Shown here piece by piece: positions 9,579 to 18,212 of a stretch of DNA of 64,000 nt; the stretch's first letter is position 1, and the number at the start of each line of letters is the position of its first letter. Where the stretch lies: assembly GCF_003075075.1 (NCBI RefSeq), contig NZ_QCYM01000010.1:62001-126000 (forward strand). Direction: 5' to 3'. Source of the DNA: Labrenzia sp. 011 (lineage in GTDB: Bacteria > Pseudomonadota > Alphaproteobacteria > Rhizobiales > Stappiaceae). Position numbers and translations under genes: made by a program. The notes beneath the pieces were generated by a model, which was not told where the DNA came from, ran no database searches, and saw nothing but the letters and a program-made list of their open reading frames with translations.

Positions 9579-10793
9579 TCACCCCACCCAGCAGGTGGCG
9601 AAAAATCCGTTCTTTTCCTGGTCCTTGCCGATGGACCTCCGGGTCTTGAAGCCGATCAGCCCGTCCGCGCCGCCGACGTCATGGCCGAGACCCTCCAGCC
9701 GCTGCTGCAGGTTGCGCACCGCGCCGCGGGTGGTTTCCTTCATGGGCTTCCACTCTCCGGCAAAACCCTTGTTGCTGCCGTAGCGGTCCGCCAGATGGCC
9801 GACGAAGAGCGCATAGGTGTCGCTCTCGTTGTACTCCTTGATCACATAGAAGTTTTCCGTGGCGATGAAGGCCGGGCCGTAGCGTCCGGCAGGCAGCAGG
9901 ATGTTGCCCGGCCGGTTCAGTTCGTGACCGGGAAAGGGCTTGCCGCTGACCCGCTGGACTCCTTCGCGCACGAATGCGGAAATCTTCTGCCGGTTGTCCG
10001 GCCCCTCGCGGGTACAGGAAACCGTATCGGGCAGACTGACCTCATAGCCCCAGTCCCGGCCCGTCACCCAGCCATGGGCGGACAGGTAGTGACCGATCGA
10101 GGCCATCGTATCGACTTCGGATGTCCAGATGTCGCGCCTGCCGTCGCCATCGAAATCGACCGCGTATTTCAGGTAGGACGAGGGCAGGAATTGCGGCTGG
10201 CCCATCGCCCCGCCCCAGGAGCTTTTCATCGCCTTGCGCGGGATGTCGCCGTTCTGCAGGATTTTCAGCGCGGCGATCACTTCGCCTTTGAAGAAGTCGG
10301 GGCGTTGGCCCATGAAGGCCTGTGTGGCCACGACCCGAAGGGCATCATGGGGGATCTTCGCGCCGCCATAACCGCTTTCCCGGGCCCAGATTGCCAGGAT
10401 AATGCGTCCGGGCACACCGTATTGCGCCTCGATTTTCCGGATCGTTCCGGCATGCTTCTTCATCAGGTTGCGTCCGCGCGGCACCAGCGCGTTGAACTGG
10501 CTGTCACGGAAATAGCGGGCCGGTGACTTGAATTCCGACTGATAATTGACCTTCGGAGGCGCTCCCTTGCCGCCCGGGCCGACAAGACCGGGCAGGGACG
10601 TGTCCGGGGTCAGCCCAGAGAGTTCCCGGTCGAGGGTCGCCTGGGAAATCCCGGCCTGCCGGGCGGCGGGCACGATTTCGGACTTCAGAAACTGCTGGAA
10701 CTGCGCGTCATACTGGCCAGCCTGAAGCTGGAAGCCGGAAAAGACGAACGCGGCAAGGACGGCTGAACACAGTGTTGCTAATCGGCGGATCAA
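9579..10793 (-). CDS. MltB-type lytic murein transglycosylase with peptidoglycan-binding domain
   Basis: 404-residue exported enzyme that cleaves the MurNAc-GlcNAc bond of peptidoglycan to give 1,6-anhydro products. The start is a TTG at 10793 with GGAG six bases upstream; it yields a clean signal peptide (MIRRLATLCSAVLAAFVF). The catalytic Glu lies in IWARESGYGG, followed by the family's SSWGGAMGQPQFLPSSY and DFDGDGRRDIW motifs (GH103). A peptidoglycan_binding_1 domain forms the C-terminus (RGAVRNLQQRLEGLGHDVGGADG region). An ATG-like upstream extension to 10985 lacks coding character. It converges on the SulP gene. Its anhydro-muropeptide products could be substrates of the Yej importer, which is inference. 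Confidence 0.93.
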   Translation of the reverse strand: MIRRLATLCSAVLAAFVFSGFQLQAGQYDAQFQQFLKSEIVPAARQAGISQATLDRELSGLTPDTSLPGLVGPGGKGAPPKVNYQSEFKSPARYFRDSQFNALVPRGRNLMKKHAGTIRKIEAQYGVPGRIILAIWARESGYGGAKIPHDALRVVATQAFMGQRPDFFKGEVIAALKILQNGDIPRKAMKSSWGGAMGQPQFLPSSYLKYAVDFDGDGRRDIWTSEVDTMASIGHYLSAHGWVTGRDWGYEVSLPDTVSCTREGPDNRQKISAFVREGVQRVSGKPFPGHELNRPGNILLPAGRYGPAFIATENFYVIKEYNESDTYALFVGHLADRYGSNKGFAGEWKPMKETTRGAVRNLQQRLEGLGHDVGGADGLIGFKTRRSIGKDQEKNGFFATCWVG

Positions 10794-10858
10794 GACAGGC
10801 TCCGGAAGTTGACTCTCTGCCGGAAGCCTAACACGTCGCAGGTCCGAATTGGACTTTC

Positions 10859-11437
10859 CTAAAGTTCTGTCCAGTTCAAATTGCGGCCGGTCTGGTCCAT
10901 CAGCCAGGCCTTGTCGAACCGGAACCAGCTGCCGCCGCGCCTCTGGTCGTGCCGCCTGGAAACCGGGCACCCCATCAGATGGCACAACAGAAGCGTTCCG
11001 ACGCCGCCGTGTCCGGCAAACAGGACGGGGTCACCGTCCGGGACGTGGCGCAGGGCGCTCCGGATTCCGGTGACGATGCGGTTCTGCGCGTCGATGGCCC
11101 GCTCCCAGCCACGGACGGATTCGTGCGGTTGCGCGAAGAAGGCGTCGGCGGTTGCCTCGAAGTCCTCCGGTGCAAGATATCCCGTCGCGCTGCGGTCGTT
11201 CTCGTGCAGGAAGGGCAGCACCCGCTGGGAGACATTCAGGCGGGCGGAAAACACCTGTGCGGTCTCGATCGCCTTGGTCTCGCCGCTCGAAATCACGTTG
11301 CGGATGCCACCGGCGAAAGGCAGGAAAGCGGCCTTCGCCGCCCGTTGCCTGCCGGTATCCGACAGGCCCCACTCCGGGACAGGCACCTCCGGGTCGATCT
11401 CGACCTCCGGGTGGGTCAGATATATGCACCAGGTCAT
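10859..11437 (-). CDS. Histidine phosphatase (phosphoglycerate-mutase-like) family protein with altered RHG motif
   Basis: 192 residues with the phosphoglycerate-mutase fold: an N-terminal catalytic strand, SDTGRQRAAKAA, a VISSGETKAIETAQ segment (the usual S-x-x-x-R-[AT]-x-x-T-A region) and a C-terminal GHGGVGTLLLC motif bearing the second histidine. The canonical RHG is replaced by THP in CIYLTHPEV, so the first histidine stays but the arginine is lost. The ATG at 11437 is preferred over one at 11458 because the protein then begins right before the catalytic strand and does not overlap nudC. Substrate unknown; the family includes phosphomonoesterases of small metabolites and proteins. Confidence 0.85.
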   Translation of the reverse strand: MTWCIYLTHPEVEIDPEVPVPEWGLSDTGRQRAAKAAFLPFAGGIRNVISSGETKAIETAQVFSARLNVSQRVLPFLHENDRSATGYLAPEDFEATADAFFAQPHESVRGWERAIDAQNRIVTGIRSALRHVPDGDPVLFAGHGGVGTLLLCHLMGCPVSRRHDQRRGGSWFRFDKAWLMDQTGRNLNWTEL

Positions 11438-11444
11438 GCCGCTT

Positions 11445-12389
11445 CTAGATCCTGCCATCCATCCAGCCGGCGATCAGCTCATAGGCGATGGAGATCGATG
11501 GCGGGATCCTGTGACCTTCCGGATGCGTGCCGGACATCATCTGGCGCACTTCCGCCCGGTCGCACCATTTGCAGGCTTCCAGCTCGTCGTCCTCGATCTC
11601 GATCTCGGACGACAGGGCGGTGCCGGTGCAGCCGATCATCAGGTTGGCCGGAAACGGCCAGGGCTGGTTGGCGATCAGACGCACTTCGCCGACCCGAATT
11701 CCGGATTCTTCCAGGGTTTCGCGGCGCACCGCCTGCTCGACCGTTTCTCCCGGCTCCATGAAGCCGGCCAGCGTCGTGTAAATGCCTTCCGGCAGCCGTG
11801 CCGGACGCCCGAGCAGGGCGCGTTCGCCATCGGTGATCAGCATGATCACGCAGGGGTCGGTGCGCGGAAAATGCTGACCGCCACAGGCGGGGCAGTCGCG
11901 CCGGTAGCCGGCTTCCGCCATGACGGATTTTTCGCCGCAGCGCGAGCAGAACAGATGGGTCCGGTGCCAGTGCACCAGAGCGCGCGCCTGGGCCAGCGGC
12001 CCGAGATCCTGCGGCGGCAGCAGCTTCTGGAGCGCCAGCGTTCTCAGATCCACCAGCTGCAGGTCCGACCGTGGTTCCAGGTCTTCGTCGCTGTATGGCA
12101 GCGTGCCCGCGAAGAGGGCCTGGCCGGTTTCCGGGCGCAGGCCCAGGAACACCAGTTCGTCAGGGTTGGCCCCCAGCGTCCTGGCGGCCGCAAGCTCATG
12201 TCCGATGGTGAGCGTCTCCGCGGCGGCGAAGACCAGTGTCCTGTCGCTCGACAGCACGACTTGCGTGTCCGGCCTGTTCAGGAGCCCGGAGAGATAGGCC
12301 CGGTCACCCCGCCGGGTCGATTGCCGGTCGAGGCTGTTGCCGAGAAAGCTCATCTCCATCGGCAGGAGATCGGCCGCGCTGGCTTGCAT
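11445..12389 (-). CDS. nudC: NAD+ diphosphatase (Nudix, NudC type)
   Basis: 314-residue Nudix hydrolase that splits NAD(H) to NMN(H) and AMP and, in E. coli, removes NAD caps from RNA. A zinc ribbon with two CxxC pairs (CSRCG and CPACGG) precedes the Nudix box GFMEPGETVEQAVRRETLEE, and the NADH-pyrophosphatase signature appears as NQPWPFPAN just after it. An N-terminal NUDIX-like domain covers residues 1-120. The ATG at 12389 has AAGGA seven bases upstream; the longer in-frame extension has no coding character. It ends 7 bp before the histidine phosphatase start and the HIT gene lies upstream, so the three probably form one transcript. Confidence 0.94.
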   Translation of the reverse strand: MQASAADLLPMEMSFLGNSLDRQSTRRGDRAYLSGLLNRPDTQVVLSSDRTLVFAAAETLTIGHELAAARTLGANPDELVFLGLRPETGQALFAGTLPYSDEDLEPRSDLQLVDLRTLALQKLLPPQDLGPLAQARALVHWHRTHLFCSRCGEKSVMAEAGYRRDCPACGGQHFPRTDPCVIMLITDGERALLGRPARLPEGIYTTLAGFMEPGETVEQAVRRETLEESGIRVGEVRLIANQPWPFPANLMIGCTGTALSSEIEIEDDELEACKWCDRAEVRQMMSGTHPEGHRIPPSISIAYELIAGWMDGRI

Positions 12390-12502
12390 GTTGTGATCCT
12401 TGGAGAGGCGCTGGTCGGAATGTGTCTGTGGCGCATCGGTTGCCGCAAAGACTAGGTCGTCAGGGGAATGCTGTCCAGACGGCCTGTCCCGGCGTGCCGG
12501 GG

Positions 12503-12922
12503 TCAATCGTCTTGCGACAAGAAGGCTTCCCGCAGCTGATCGATCAGGTCGTCCGCCCTTTCCGGGTCGTAGTGCTGCGCGGGAGCGGCGCCCCAGACCG
12601 GCGACGGCCACGCCTGGTCGTCCCGGAAGCGCGCGATGACATGCACATGCAGCTGGGACACCTGGTTGCCGAGTGCGCCGACATTCAGTTTTTCGCAATT
12701 GACGACGGCGCGCAGCACCTTGCTGGCCAGCGCGATCTCGCGGATGAGCTGCTGCTGGTCCGCGTCGTCGAGGTCGATGATTTCCACCAGGTCCTGTTTG
12801 CGCGGAATGAGCATGAGCCAGGGATAATTGGCATCCTTCATCAGGCGCACGGCGCACAGCGGCAGATCGGTGACAGGATAGCTGTCGCCTTCAAGGCGGG
12901 GATTGAGATTGAAAAAGGACAT
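12503..12922 (-). CDS. HIT domain protein
   Basis: 139-residue histidine-triad protein, a nucleotide hydrolase or transferase acting on AMP conjugates or dinucleotides. The histidine triad is seen as QLHVHVIARF (H-x-H-x-H with the last position varied), preceded by the family's YPWLMLIPRK segment and an NVGALGNQ turn. Length is normal for a single-domain HIT protein. It is 113 bp upstream of nudC on the same strand; a link to dinucleotide salvage is plausible but inferred. Confidence 0.93.
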   Translation of the reverse strand: MSFFNLNPRLEGDSYPVTDLPLCAVRLMKDANYPWLMLIPRKQDLVEIIDLDDADQQQLIREIALASKVLRAVVNCEKLNVGALGNQVSQLHVHVIARFRDDQAWPSPVWGAAPAQHYDPERADDLIDQLREAFLSQDD

Positions 12923-13173
12923 GTGTCTTCATCCAGGGACATCGGAAAATGGCGGTGCGGCAACAACCGGAACGAGGGGTTCGCCGCCCGGTCAGAGACT
13001 CGTCAGCGAGCATATGGGCACAGTGGACAGCTTGGGAACCCGTTTTGCAACTCCGGCCGCCTCGCGGACCCGCGGGCCGATCCGCGTCCGTCTTGTTTCG
13101 GGCGGTGCGGAAGGCCGAACCATCCGGTTTTGACCGGGGTGACAGGGCCGGCAAATAAAATCGGAACGCCCCC

Positions 13174-13202
13174 TTGCCAAACCCCATGGCACATCTGATA
13201 TA
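13174..13202 (+). promoter_or_regulatory. Sigma-70-type promoter of the SRP RNA gene
   Basis: TTGCCA (-35) and GATATA (-10) are separated by exactly 17 bp; the expected transcription start falls at about 13209, immediately before the SRP RNA. This is the best-defined housekeeping promoter in the window. Confidence 0.75.
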
Positions 13203-13210
13203 AGGCGCTC

Positions 13211-13307
13211 GGGAGGTTGGTGGTGGACGAGCCACTCGCCAACCGGGTCAGGTCCGGAAGGAAGCAGCCCTAACGAGCCTCGGCACGGGTCGCCGTGCCA
13301 GCCTCCC
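13211..13307 (+). ncRNA. ffs: 4.5S / small SRP RNA
   Basis: A 97-nt hairpin RNA of the bacterial small signal-recognition-particle type. The ends pair (GGGAGG with CCTCCC), and the apical region holds the invariant core GGTCAGGTCCGGAAGG followed by AAGCAGCCCTAAC, the Ffh-binding domain and tetraloop. It precedes dnaX-ybaB-recR as in most Alphaproteobacteria, has its own promoter at 13174-13202 and ends ahead of a strong terminator. The RNA pairs with Ffh to target nascent membrane proteins. Confidence 0.96.
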
Positions 13308-13337
13308 ACCCTACCAGAATGTGACAGAGCCTGATGA

Positions 13338-13366
13338 GCACCGCCGGATATCCGCGGTGCTTTTTT
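13338..13366 (+). terminator. Rho-independent terminator of ffs
   Basis: GCACCGC pairs with GCGGTGC around a 9-base loop that is itself symmetric, followed by six T residues. It lies 30 bp after the SRP RNA. Confidence 0.9.
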
Positions 13367-13385
13367 GTTTCCGGCGACCGGTCGG

Positions 13386-13799
13386 TCAGGCCTTGCCGCC
13401 GTTCAGGCGCCGCTGGTTGGACCGCACACGCGTTGCATAGGGTTTCAGGGCGGCCGCGGCGAGTGCTTCGCCCTGCATGCCGGACAGGTCCGGCTGTCTG
13501 CCGAGGCTCATGGACCTGAAGAAGGCCAGTCCCTGGAGTGCCATGGTGCTGTTGATGGCAAGCACGCTTTCGATGGACGCCTCTGCCTTTTCATACACCA
13601 TGCGATTCATCTCGGTCGGGTCATGCGCTTCACCCGCCATCGCGGATACGGCCATGGATTCGCACCGTTTTGCAATGACCATCGGCGCGTGAAACCACAG
13701 GCTGAACATGTCGTTCGCAAGGCTTGATTTTTTGGTTATGACGGTTGCTCCGTGAGAGGGGACGGCTCGCGGGGACAAGGGAACCGTCAGGGCCCGCAA
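13386..13799 (-). CDS. Uncharacterised Ala/Met-rich helical protein
   Basis: Up to 137 residues, not recognised with confidence. The body (LWFHAPMVIAKRC, EMNRMVYEKAEASIES, LALNSTMALQ-like, SMQGEALAAAALKPYATRVRSNQRRL-type segments) is predicted helical with evenly spaced Ala and Met and a basic C-terminus, giving a faint phasin-like look without a diagnostic motif. The start is unresolved: the outermost TTG at 13799 has no ribosome site, the first ATG (13709) also lacks one, and an intermediate ATA codon at about 13739 has GGAG eight bases before it. It sits between ffs and dnaX, transcribed opposite to both. No signal peptide or membrane helix is evident. Confidence 0.65.
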   Translation of the reverse strand: MRALTVPLSPRAVPSHGATVITKKSSLANDMFSLWFHAPMVIAKRCESMAVSAMAGEAHDPTEMNRMVYEKAEASIESVLAINSTMALQGLAFFRSMSLGRQPDLSGMQGEALAAAALKPYATRVRSNQRRLNGGKA

Positions 13800-13964
13800 G
13801 ATGCGGTAAAGAGGCAGAGTATACTATACATATGGTACCGCGCGGTCAGAAAATAAGGATTGGGTTAAAAGAACACTGCATAACCGGTGGCATTTTGCGA
13901 AAAGCCGCGCTTCCATTCACAGAAAAACTTTTGAAGACCCGTCCCACTTTGCAAAAATATCGCT

Positions 13965-15935
13965 ATGGTGCAGCTCATGGATGAGACAGGCTTTCCGCAG
14001 GAAGGCGCCGCAGCAGCGCCGGGACCAATGGTCGATCAAGACGCCGTCAAACCGGCGTCGCAGGATGGGGCTTACCGCGTTCTGGCGCGGAAATACCGCC
14101 CGAAGACCTTCGAGGACCTGGTCGGTCAGGAACCGATGGTGCAGACGCTGGAAAACGCGTTCGACACCGGGCGCATCGCCCAGGCGTGGATGCTGACCGG
14201 TGTGCGCGGTGTGGGCAAGACCACGACGGCCCGCATTCTTGCTCGCGGGCTCAACTACGAGGTTCCCGGCGTTGCCGACAAGCCCACGGTCAGGCTGGAC
14301 CAGGAAGGAACCCACTGCCGGGCGATCATGGAAGGCCGCCATGTCGATGTCATCGAGATGGACGCCGCCTCCCACACCGGCATCGGCGATATCCGCGAGA
14401 TCATCGACGCGGCGCGCTACCGGCCTGCGACGGCGCGCTACAAGGTCTACATCATCGACGAAGTGCACATGCTTTCCAACGCGGCCTTCAACGGCCTGCT
14501 CAAGACGCTGGAAGAGCCGCCCGAACATGTGAAATTCATCTTCGCCACGACGGAGATCCGCAAGGTTCCCATCACGGTTCTCTCCCGCTGCCAGCGGTTC
14601 GACCTGCGGCGGATCGAGCAGTCCAAACTCATCGCGCTGCTGCGGCGGATCTCGGACGCGGAAAACATCCGCATTTCCGATGAGGCGCTCATGCTGATCG
14701 CCCGGGCCGGCGAGGGATCGGCCCGCGACTCGCTTTCCCTGCTCGATCAGGCGATGGCGCACGGAGCCGGCGCGATCGAGGCGGAAGACCTGCGCCTGAT
14801 GCTGGGGCTGGCCGACCGGGCCCGGGTGATCGATCTCTTCGGCCATCTGATGGCCGGCCGTATCGACGAGGCGCTGGGCGAACTGCAGGCCCAGTACGAG
14901 GTCGGGGCCGACCCGGCCATCGTGCTGACCGATCTGGCGGACTTCACTCACCTCGTGACGCGCATGAAGGTGGCGCCTAAATCGGCGGACGAGGCCTCTG
15001 TGACCGAGACGGAGCGAAGCCGCGGCCGGGAGTTCGCGGAAAAGCTGTCGGTCCGGCTGCTGTCGCGTGCCTGGCAGATTCTTCTCAAGGGCGTGCAGGA
15101 AGTCCACGCCGCCTCGAAGCCGCTGGCTGCCGCCGACATGGTGCTCGTGCGCCTCGCCTATGCCGCCGATCTGCCCGATCCGGGCGACCTGATGGAGCAG
15201 ATCCGCAACGGCCGCAACCCGCTGGCGGGAGCCACCTCCCAGGGCGGCCCGGCTTCCGGCGGCGGAGCGTCCGGCGGTGGCGGGCCCTCCGGCGGCGGCG
15301 GTGCGCAGGCCATGGCCGTGGGAATGCCGCAGCAATCCTCCGGAGGGCAGGGGGGCGACCCCACGATGCAGGGCCTGTCCTCCCAGGGCAGGGCAAGACC
15401 CCAGCTCTCCACCATTCAGGGCGGCATGCCCCAGCAGCAGGCCGCGCCGCAACCGCAGCAGCCGCCGCAGGAGGCGGCGCCGTCGGCCTACAACCTGCGC
15501 AGCCTTCAGGATTGCGTCGCCCTGGCCTCCGAAAAGGGGGATATTCCGCTCAAGGTGAAGATCCAGCGGCAAATGCGGCTGGTGAAATTCGAGCCCGGCA
15601 AGATCGAGATCCAGCCGACAGATGACGCGCCCGCCGATATCGCCGGTGAATTCGGCCGCAAGCTGACCGAATGGACCGGACAGCGCTGGTTCGTGGCCGT
15701 TTCGCGCACCCAGGGGCGCCCCACCATTCACGAGGAACAGGAAGCCAATCAGCAGCAGCTTCTCTCCGACGCCCGGTCCCATCCGACCGTTGCGGCGCTC
15801 CTCAGCCAGTTCCCCGGAGCCAGGGTGGTCGATGTGAAGGTGCAGGTCACCGAAGAGGACGAAGCAGCCCTCGCCGACCCGCTTTTGAACGATCCGCTGC
15901 TCAATGAAGCACTGGGCAACGACGAAGACGATTGA
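13965..15935 (+). CDS. dnaX: DNA polymerase III subunit gamma/tau
   Basis: 656-residue clamp-loader ATPase. The AAA+ module has YRVLARKYRPKTFEDLVGQ, Walker A GVRGVGKT (residues 79-86), Walker B IIDEVHMLS and sensor 1 FATTEIRKVP. A Gly/Ser then Gln/Pro-rich linker lies at about residues 420-500 and the polymerase-binding tau domain follows. The zinc module normally present after Walker A has lost three of its four cysteines; only the Cys in GTHCRAIMEGRHVDV remains, as in other alphaproteobacterial DnaX. No A-AAA-AAG slippery heptamer is visible, so programmed gamma production is not supported. ATG 13965 is used; ATG 13977 is possible. Confidence 0.97.
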   Translation: MVQLMDETGFPQEGAAAAPGPMVDQDAVKPASQDGAYRVLARKYRPKTFEDLVGQEPMVQTLENAFDTGRIAQAWMLTGVRGVGKTTTARILARGLNYEVPGVADKPTVRLDQEGTHCRAIMEGRHVDVIEMDAASHTGIGDIREIIDAARYRPATARYKVYIIDEVHMLSNAAFNGLLKTLEEPPEHVKFIFATTEIRKVPITVLSRCQRFDLRRIEQSKLIALLRRISDAENIRISDEALMLIARAGEGSARDSLSLLDQAMAHGAGAIEAEDLRLMLGLADRARVIDLFGHLMAGRIDEALGELQAQYEVGADPAIVLTDLADFTHLVTRMKVAPKSADEASVTETERSRGREFAEKLSVRLLSRAWQILLKGVQEVHAASKPLAAADMVLVRLAYAADLPDPGDLMEQIRNGRNPLAGATSQGGPASGGGASGGGGPSGGGGAQAMAVGMPQQSSGGQGGDPTMQGLSSQGRARPQLSTIQGGMPQQQAAPQPQQPPQEAAPSAYNLRSLQDCVALASEKGDIPLKVKIQRQMRLVKFEPGKIEIQPTDDAPADIAGEFGRKLTEWTGQRWFVAVSRTQGRPTIHEEQEANQQQLLSDARSHPTVAALLSQFPGARVVDVKVQVTEEDEAALADPLLNDPLLNEALGNDEDD

Positions 15936-16024
15936 TCTGCGGTCGTTGTTCTTCTACATGCAGACCCGAAGACAGACGGCATGCGGCGGCAGCCGGCGAA
16001 TGAGGTTTTGGAAGGAGATATTCC

Positions 16025-16345
16025 GTGGATTTCCTCAAGATGATGAAGCAGGCCAAGGAAATGCAGTCCCAGATGGGGTCCCTGCAGGAACAGATCGTCG
16101 AGATCGAGGTCGAAGGTTCCTCCGGTGGAGGTCTGGTTTCCCTGCGCCTCAACGGCAAGGGCGATCTCAAGAGCCTCAAGATCGACCCCTCGCTCCTGAA
16201 GGAAGACGAAGGTGAAATCCTCGAGGACCTGATCATCGCGGCCCATACCGAGGCCCGCGCCAAGGTCGAGCAGGCGATCCAGGAAAAGACCCAGGAACTC
16301 ATGGGCGGCCTCGGCCTGCCCGAAGGCATGAAACTGCCGTTCTGA
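16025..16345 (+). CDS. YbaB/EbfC nucleoid-associated protein
   Basis: 106-residue DNA-binding protein. It opens with [22 protein letters not shown], the typical N-terminal helix, and has the [20 protein letters not shown] sheet and [18 protein letters not shown] helix of the family. The start is GTG at 16025 with AGGAG seven bases upstream. It lies between dnaX and recR, the conserved position in most proteobacteria, and binds DNA as a tweezer-like dimer; a precise cellular role is not established. Confidence 0.95.
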   Translation: MDFLKMMKQAKEMQSQMGSLQEQIVEIEVEGSSGGGLVSLRLNGKGDLKSLKIDPSLLKEDEGEILEDLIIAAHTEARAKVEQAIQEKTQELMGGLGLPEGMKLPF

Positions 16346-16517
16346 CGGCGCCTGCCCGAGAACGCCGCAAGGACGGGCCGCCTTTCCTGCCGGGAGGGGG
16401 CTGTGGCGCCGGGCTCGTCTGGCCTTCCTTCCGTTCCCGCGGCATGAAGACGGCCTGACGGCCGGGTGAGGGGAGAGGCCTCCCGGAGCCGCTGAAACCT
16501 TCATTGAAGAGATTGTC

Positions 16518-17129
16518 ATGGCGCAGAAAACTGTTGCGGGTCCGGAAATCGAGCGGCTGATCCAGCTTCTGGCCAAGCTGCCGGGCCTCGGCCCGCGCTC
16601 CGCCCGCCGCGCCGCCCTGCATCTCATCAAGAAAAAGGAACAGCTTCTTGTGCCGCTGGCCGATGCCATGGGCGTCGCGGTGAACGAGATCGGCGTCTGT
16701 TCCATCTGCGGCACGGTGGATACTTCCGATCCCTGCACCATCTGTTCCGATCCCCGGCGGGAGCAGGACGTGCTGGTGGTTGTCGAGGATGTTGCCGATC
16801 TGTGGGCGCTGGAACGGGCCGGGGCGGTCAACGCCCGCTACCATGTCCTCGGCGGCACGCTGTCGCCGCTCGATGGCATCGGCCCCGACGATCTCAATCT
16901 CACCTCCCTGGTCGACCGCTGCGCTGCCGAGGGCTTTTCCGAGATCATCCTGGCGATCAGCGCCACCGTGGAGGGGCAGACCACGGCCCATTACATCATG
17001 GACCAGCTCTCGCATCTCGATGTCCAGGTCACCCGGCTGGCCCACGGCGTGCCGGTCGGCGGTGAACTCGACTATCTCGACGAAGGCACGCTCGCCCAGG
17101 CGCTCAAGGCGCGGACGCGCTTCGACTGA
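16518..17129 (+). CDS. recR: Recombination mediator protein RecR
   Basis: 203-residue DNA-repair protein acting with RecF and RecO to load RecA on gapped DNA. The helix-hairpin-helix region ([19 protein letters not shown]) is at the N-terminus, the zinc finger uses Cys 61, 64, 73 and 76 (CSIC...CTIC), and a Toprim domain follows ([13 protein letters not shown], then [11 protein letters not shown]). The length is normal. It closes the dnaX-ybaB-recR run, 172 bp after ybaB. Confidence 0.97.
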   Translation: MAQKTVAGPEIERLIQLLAKLPGLGPRSARRAALHLIKKKEQLLVPLADAMGVAVNEIGVCSICGTVDTSDPCTICSDPRREQDVLVVVEDVADLWALERAGAVNARYHVLGGTLSPLDGIGPDDLNLTSLVDRCAAEGFSEIILAISATVEGQTTAHYIMDQLSHLDVQVTRLAHGVPVGGELDYLDEGTLAQALKARTRFD

Positions 17130-17458
17130 TCGACCGCACATGATTGGAAATCGCAATTAGTCATATACAGACAGTGGGGCATGCTGCCGCGACTTCCGTT
17201 TCCGGCCGGGAAAACCACCTGCGGGAGATCATGGCGGAGACAGCGCATTGGCCCGCCTGTGCGATACCTCCCTTACGTCACCGGTGGTGACCGGATGGTC
17301 AGCACCCGGCGGGATGCGTGCCGGAAAAGCTGCGAGATTTCCGGAATCTCGCGTACGGCAGATGCATGCGCAGTGCGGCGGGCGGCAGGCGCCGGCCTTG
17401 CATCGCCCGCGCTGCGCACCTATGTCGACACGGTCATTCACAGATCATCGCAGGTTTC
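17130..17458. other. Intergenic region recR to EI24 gene
   Basis: 329 bp with no supported gene. It contains one 8-bp perfect dyad at 17332-17352 (GCGAGATT, five-base loop, AATCTCGC) without a T tract, possibly a weak recR terminator or processing hairpin. Open frames across the region, including an upstream extension of the next gene to 17318, lack coding character. Confidence 0.5.
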
Positions 17459-18139
17459 ATGTTCCAGGCTGCTTCCCGTGCCATGTCCCAGGTTTTCGAG
17501 CCGCCCTTCCGGGCGATCTTCTGGAAACTGCTCGGTTTCACGCTCGGCGTTCTGCTGGTGATCTGGGTCGCCCTCCAGGGAGTGGTCGCGAATTTCGTCG
17601 AGCTTCCCTACGGGTGGATGGACACGGCCCTGTCGGTTCTCACCGGCATTGGCGCCATCTTCGTCCTGGGCTTTCTGATTGCCCCCATTTCGGCGCTCTT
17701 TGCCGGCTTCTTCCAGGACGAGATCGCCGACATCGTCGAAACGCGCGACTACCCGGGTGACGGGTCCGGCAAGGCCCTGCCCTTCGCGCAATCCCTCGGC
17801 CAGACGATCAAGTTCACCGGCGTCGTGATACTGGGCAACCTGTTCGCCCTGTTGCTGCTTCTGGTTCCGGGCGTCAATCTGATCGCCTTTTTTCTCGTGA
17901 ACGGCTACCTGCTCGGCCGGGAGTTCTTCGAATTCGCCGCCATGCGCTTCATGCCCGCCGCCGAAGCGAAGGCCTTGCGCAAGGCACGCGGCGGCACCGT
18001 GTTTCTCGGCGGACTGGTGATCGCGGCCTTGCTGGCGGTGCCGATCCTCAATCTGGTAACGCCGATCTTCGCGACCATCTTCATGATGCATCTCTTCAAG
18101 CGTCTGGCGGCCCGGCAGGTCGTGCGCCCCGGGGCCTGA
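17459..18139 (+). CDS. EI24 / CysZ-like membrane protein
   Basis: 226-residue polytopic inner-membrane protein of the EI24 domain family, to which CysZ sulfate transporters belong. Visible features are a long helix at [21 protein letters not shown], a paired helix near [27 protein letters not shown] (the family's conserved Q/E-rich turn), [29 protein letters not shown] and a final re-entrant pair. The ATG at 17459 is preferred over upstream in-frame codons, which add an Arg/Cys-rich non-coding-looking extension. Whether it carries sulfate is not known. It stands alone between recR and glsA. Confidence 0.85.
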   Translation: MFQAASRAMSQVFEPPFRAIFWKLLGFTLGVLLVIWVALQGVVANFVELPYGWMDTALSVLTGIGAIFVLGFLIAPISALFAGFFQDEIADIVETRDYPGDGSGKALPFAQSLGQTIKFTGVVILGNLFALLLLLVPGVNLIAFFLVNGYLLGREFFEFAAMRFMPAAEAKALRKARGGTVFLGGLVIAALLAVPILNLVTPIFATIFMMHLFKRLAARQVVRPGA

Positions 18140-18212
18140 ACCGCGCAATTATGCAATCCGGCCTAGCTTTTTGGCTCGTCTGTCTGCAAAGGTCTGCCGA
18201 ATGGAGAGACAC

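Noticed and set aside
15525-15545. Programmed frameshift site in dnaX
   Set aside because: The local GAAAAGGGGG run is not an A-AAA-AAG heptamer and lacks the spaced stem and Shine-Dalgarno element of known dnaX sites.
13917-15782. Minus-strand frame of about 620 codons opposite dnaX
   Set aside because: Antisense shadow of dnaX without a ribosome site or recognisable domain.
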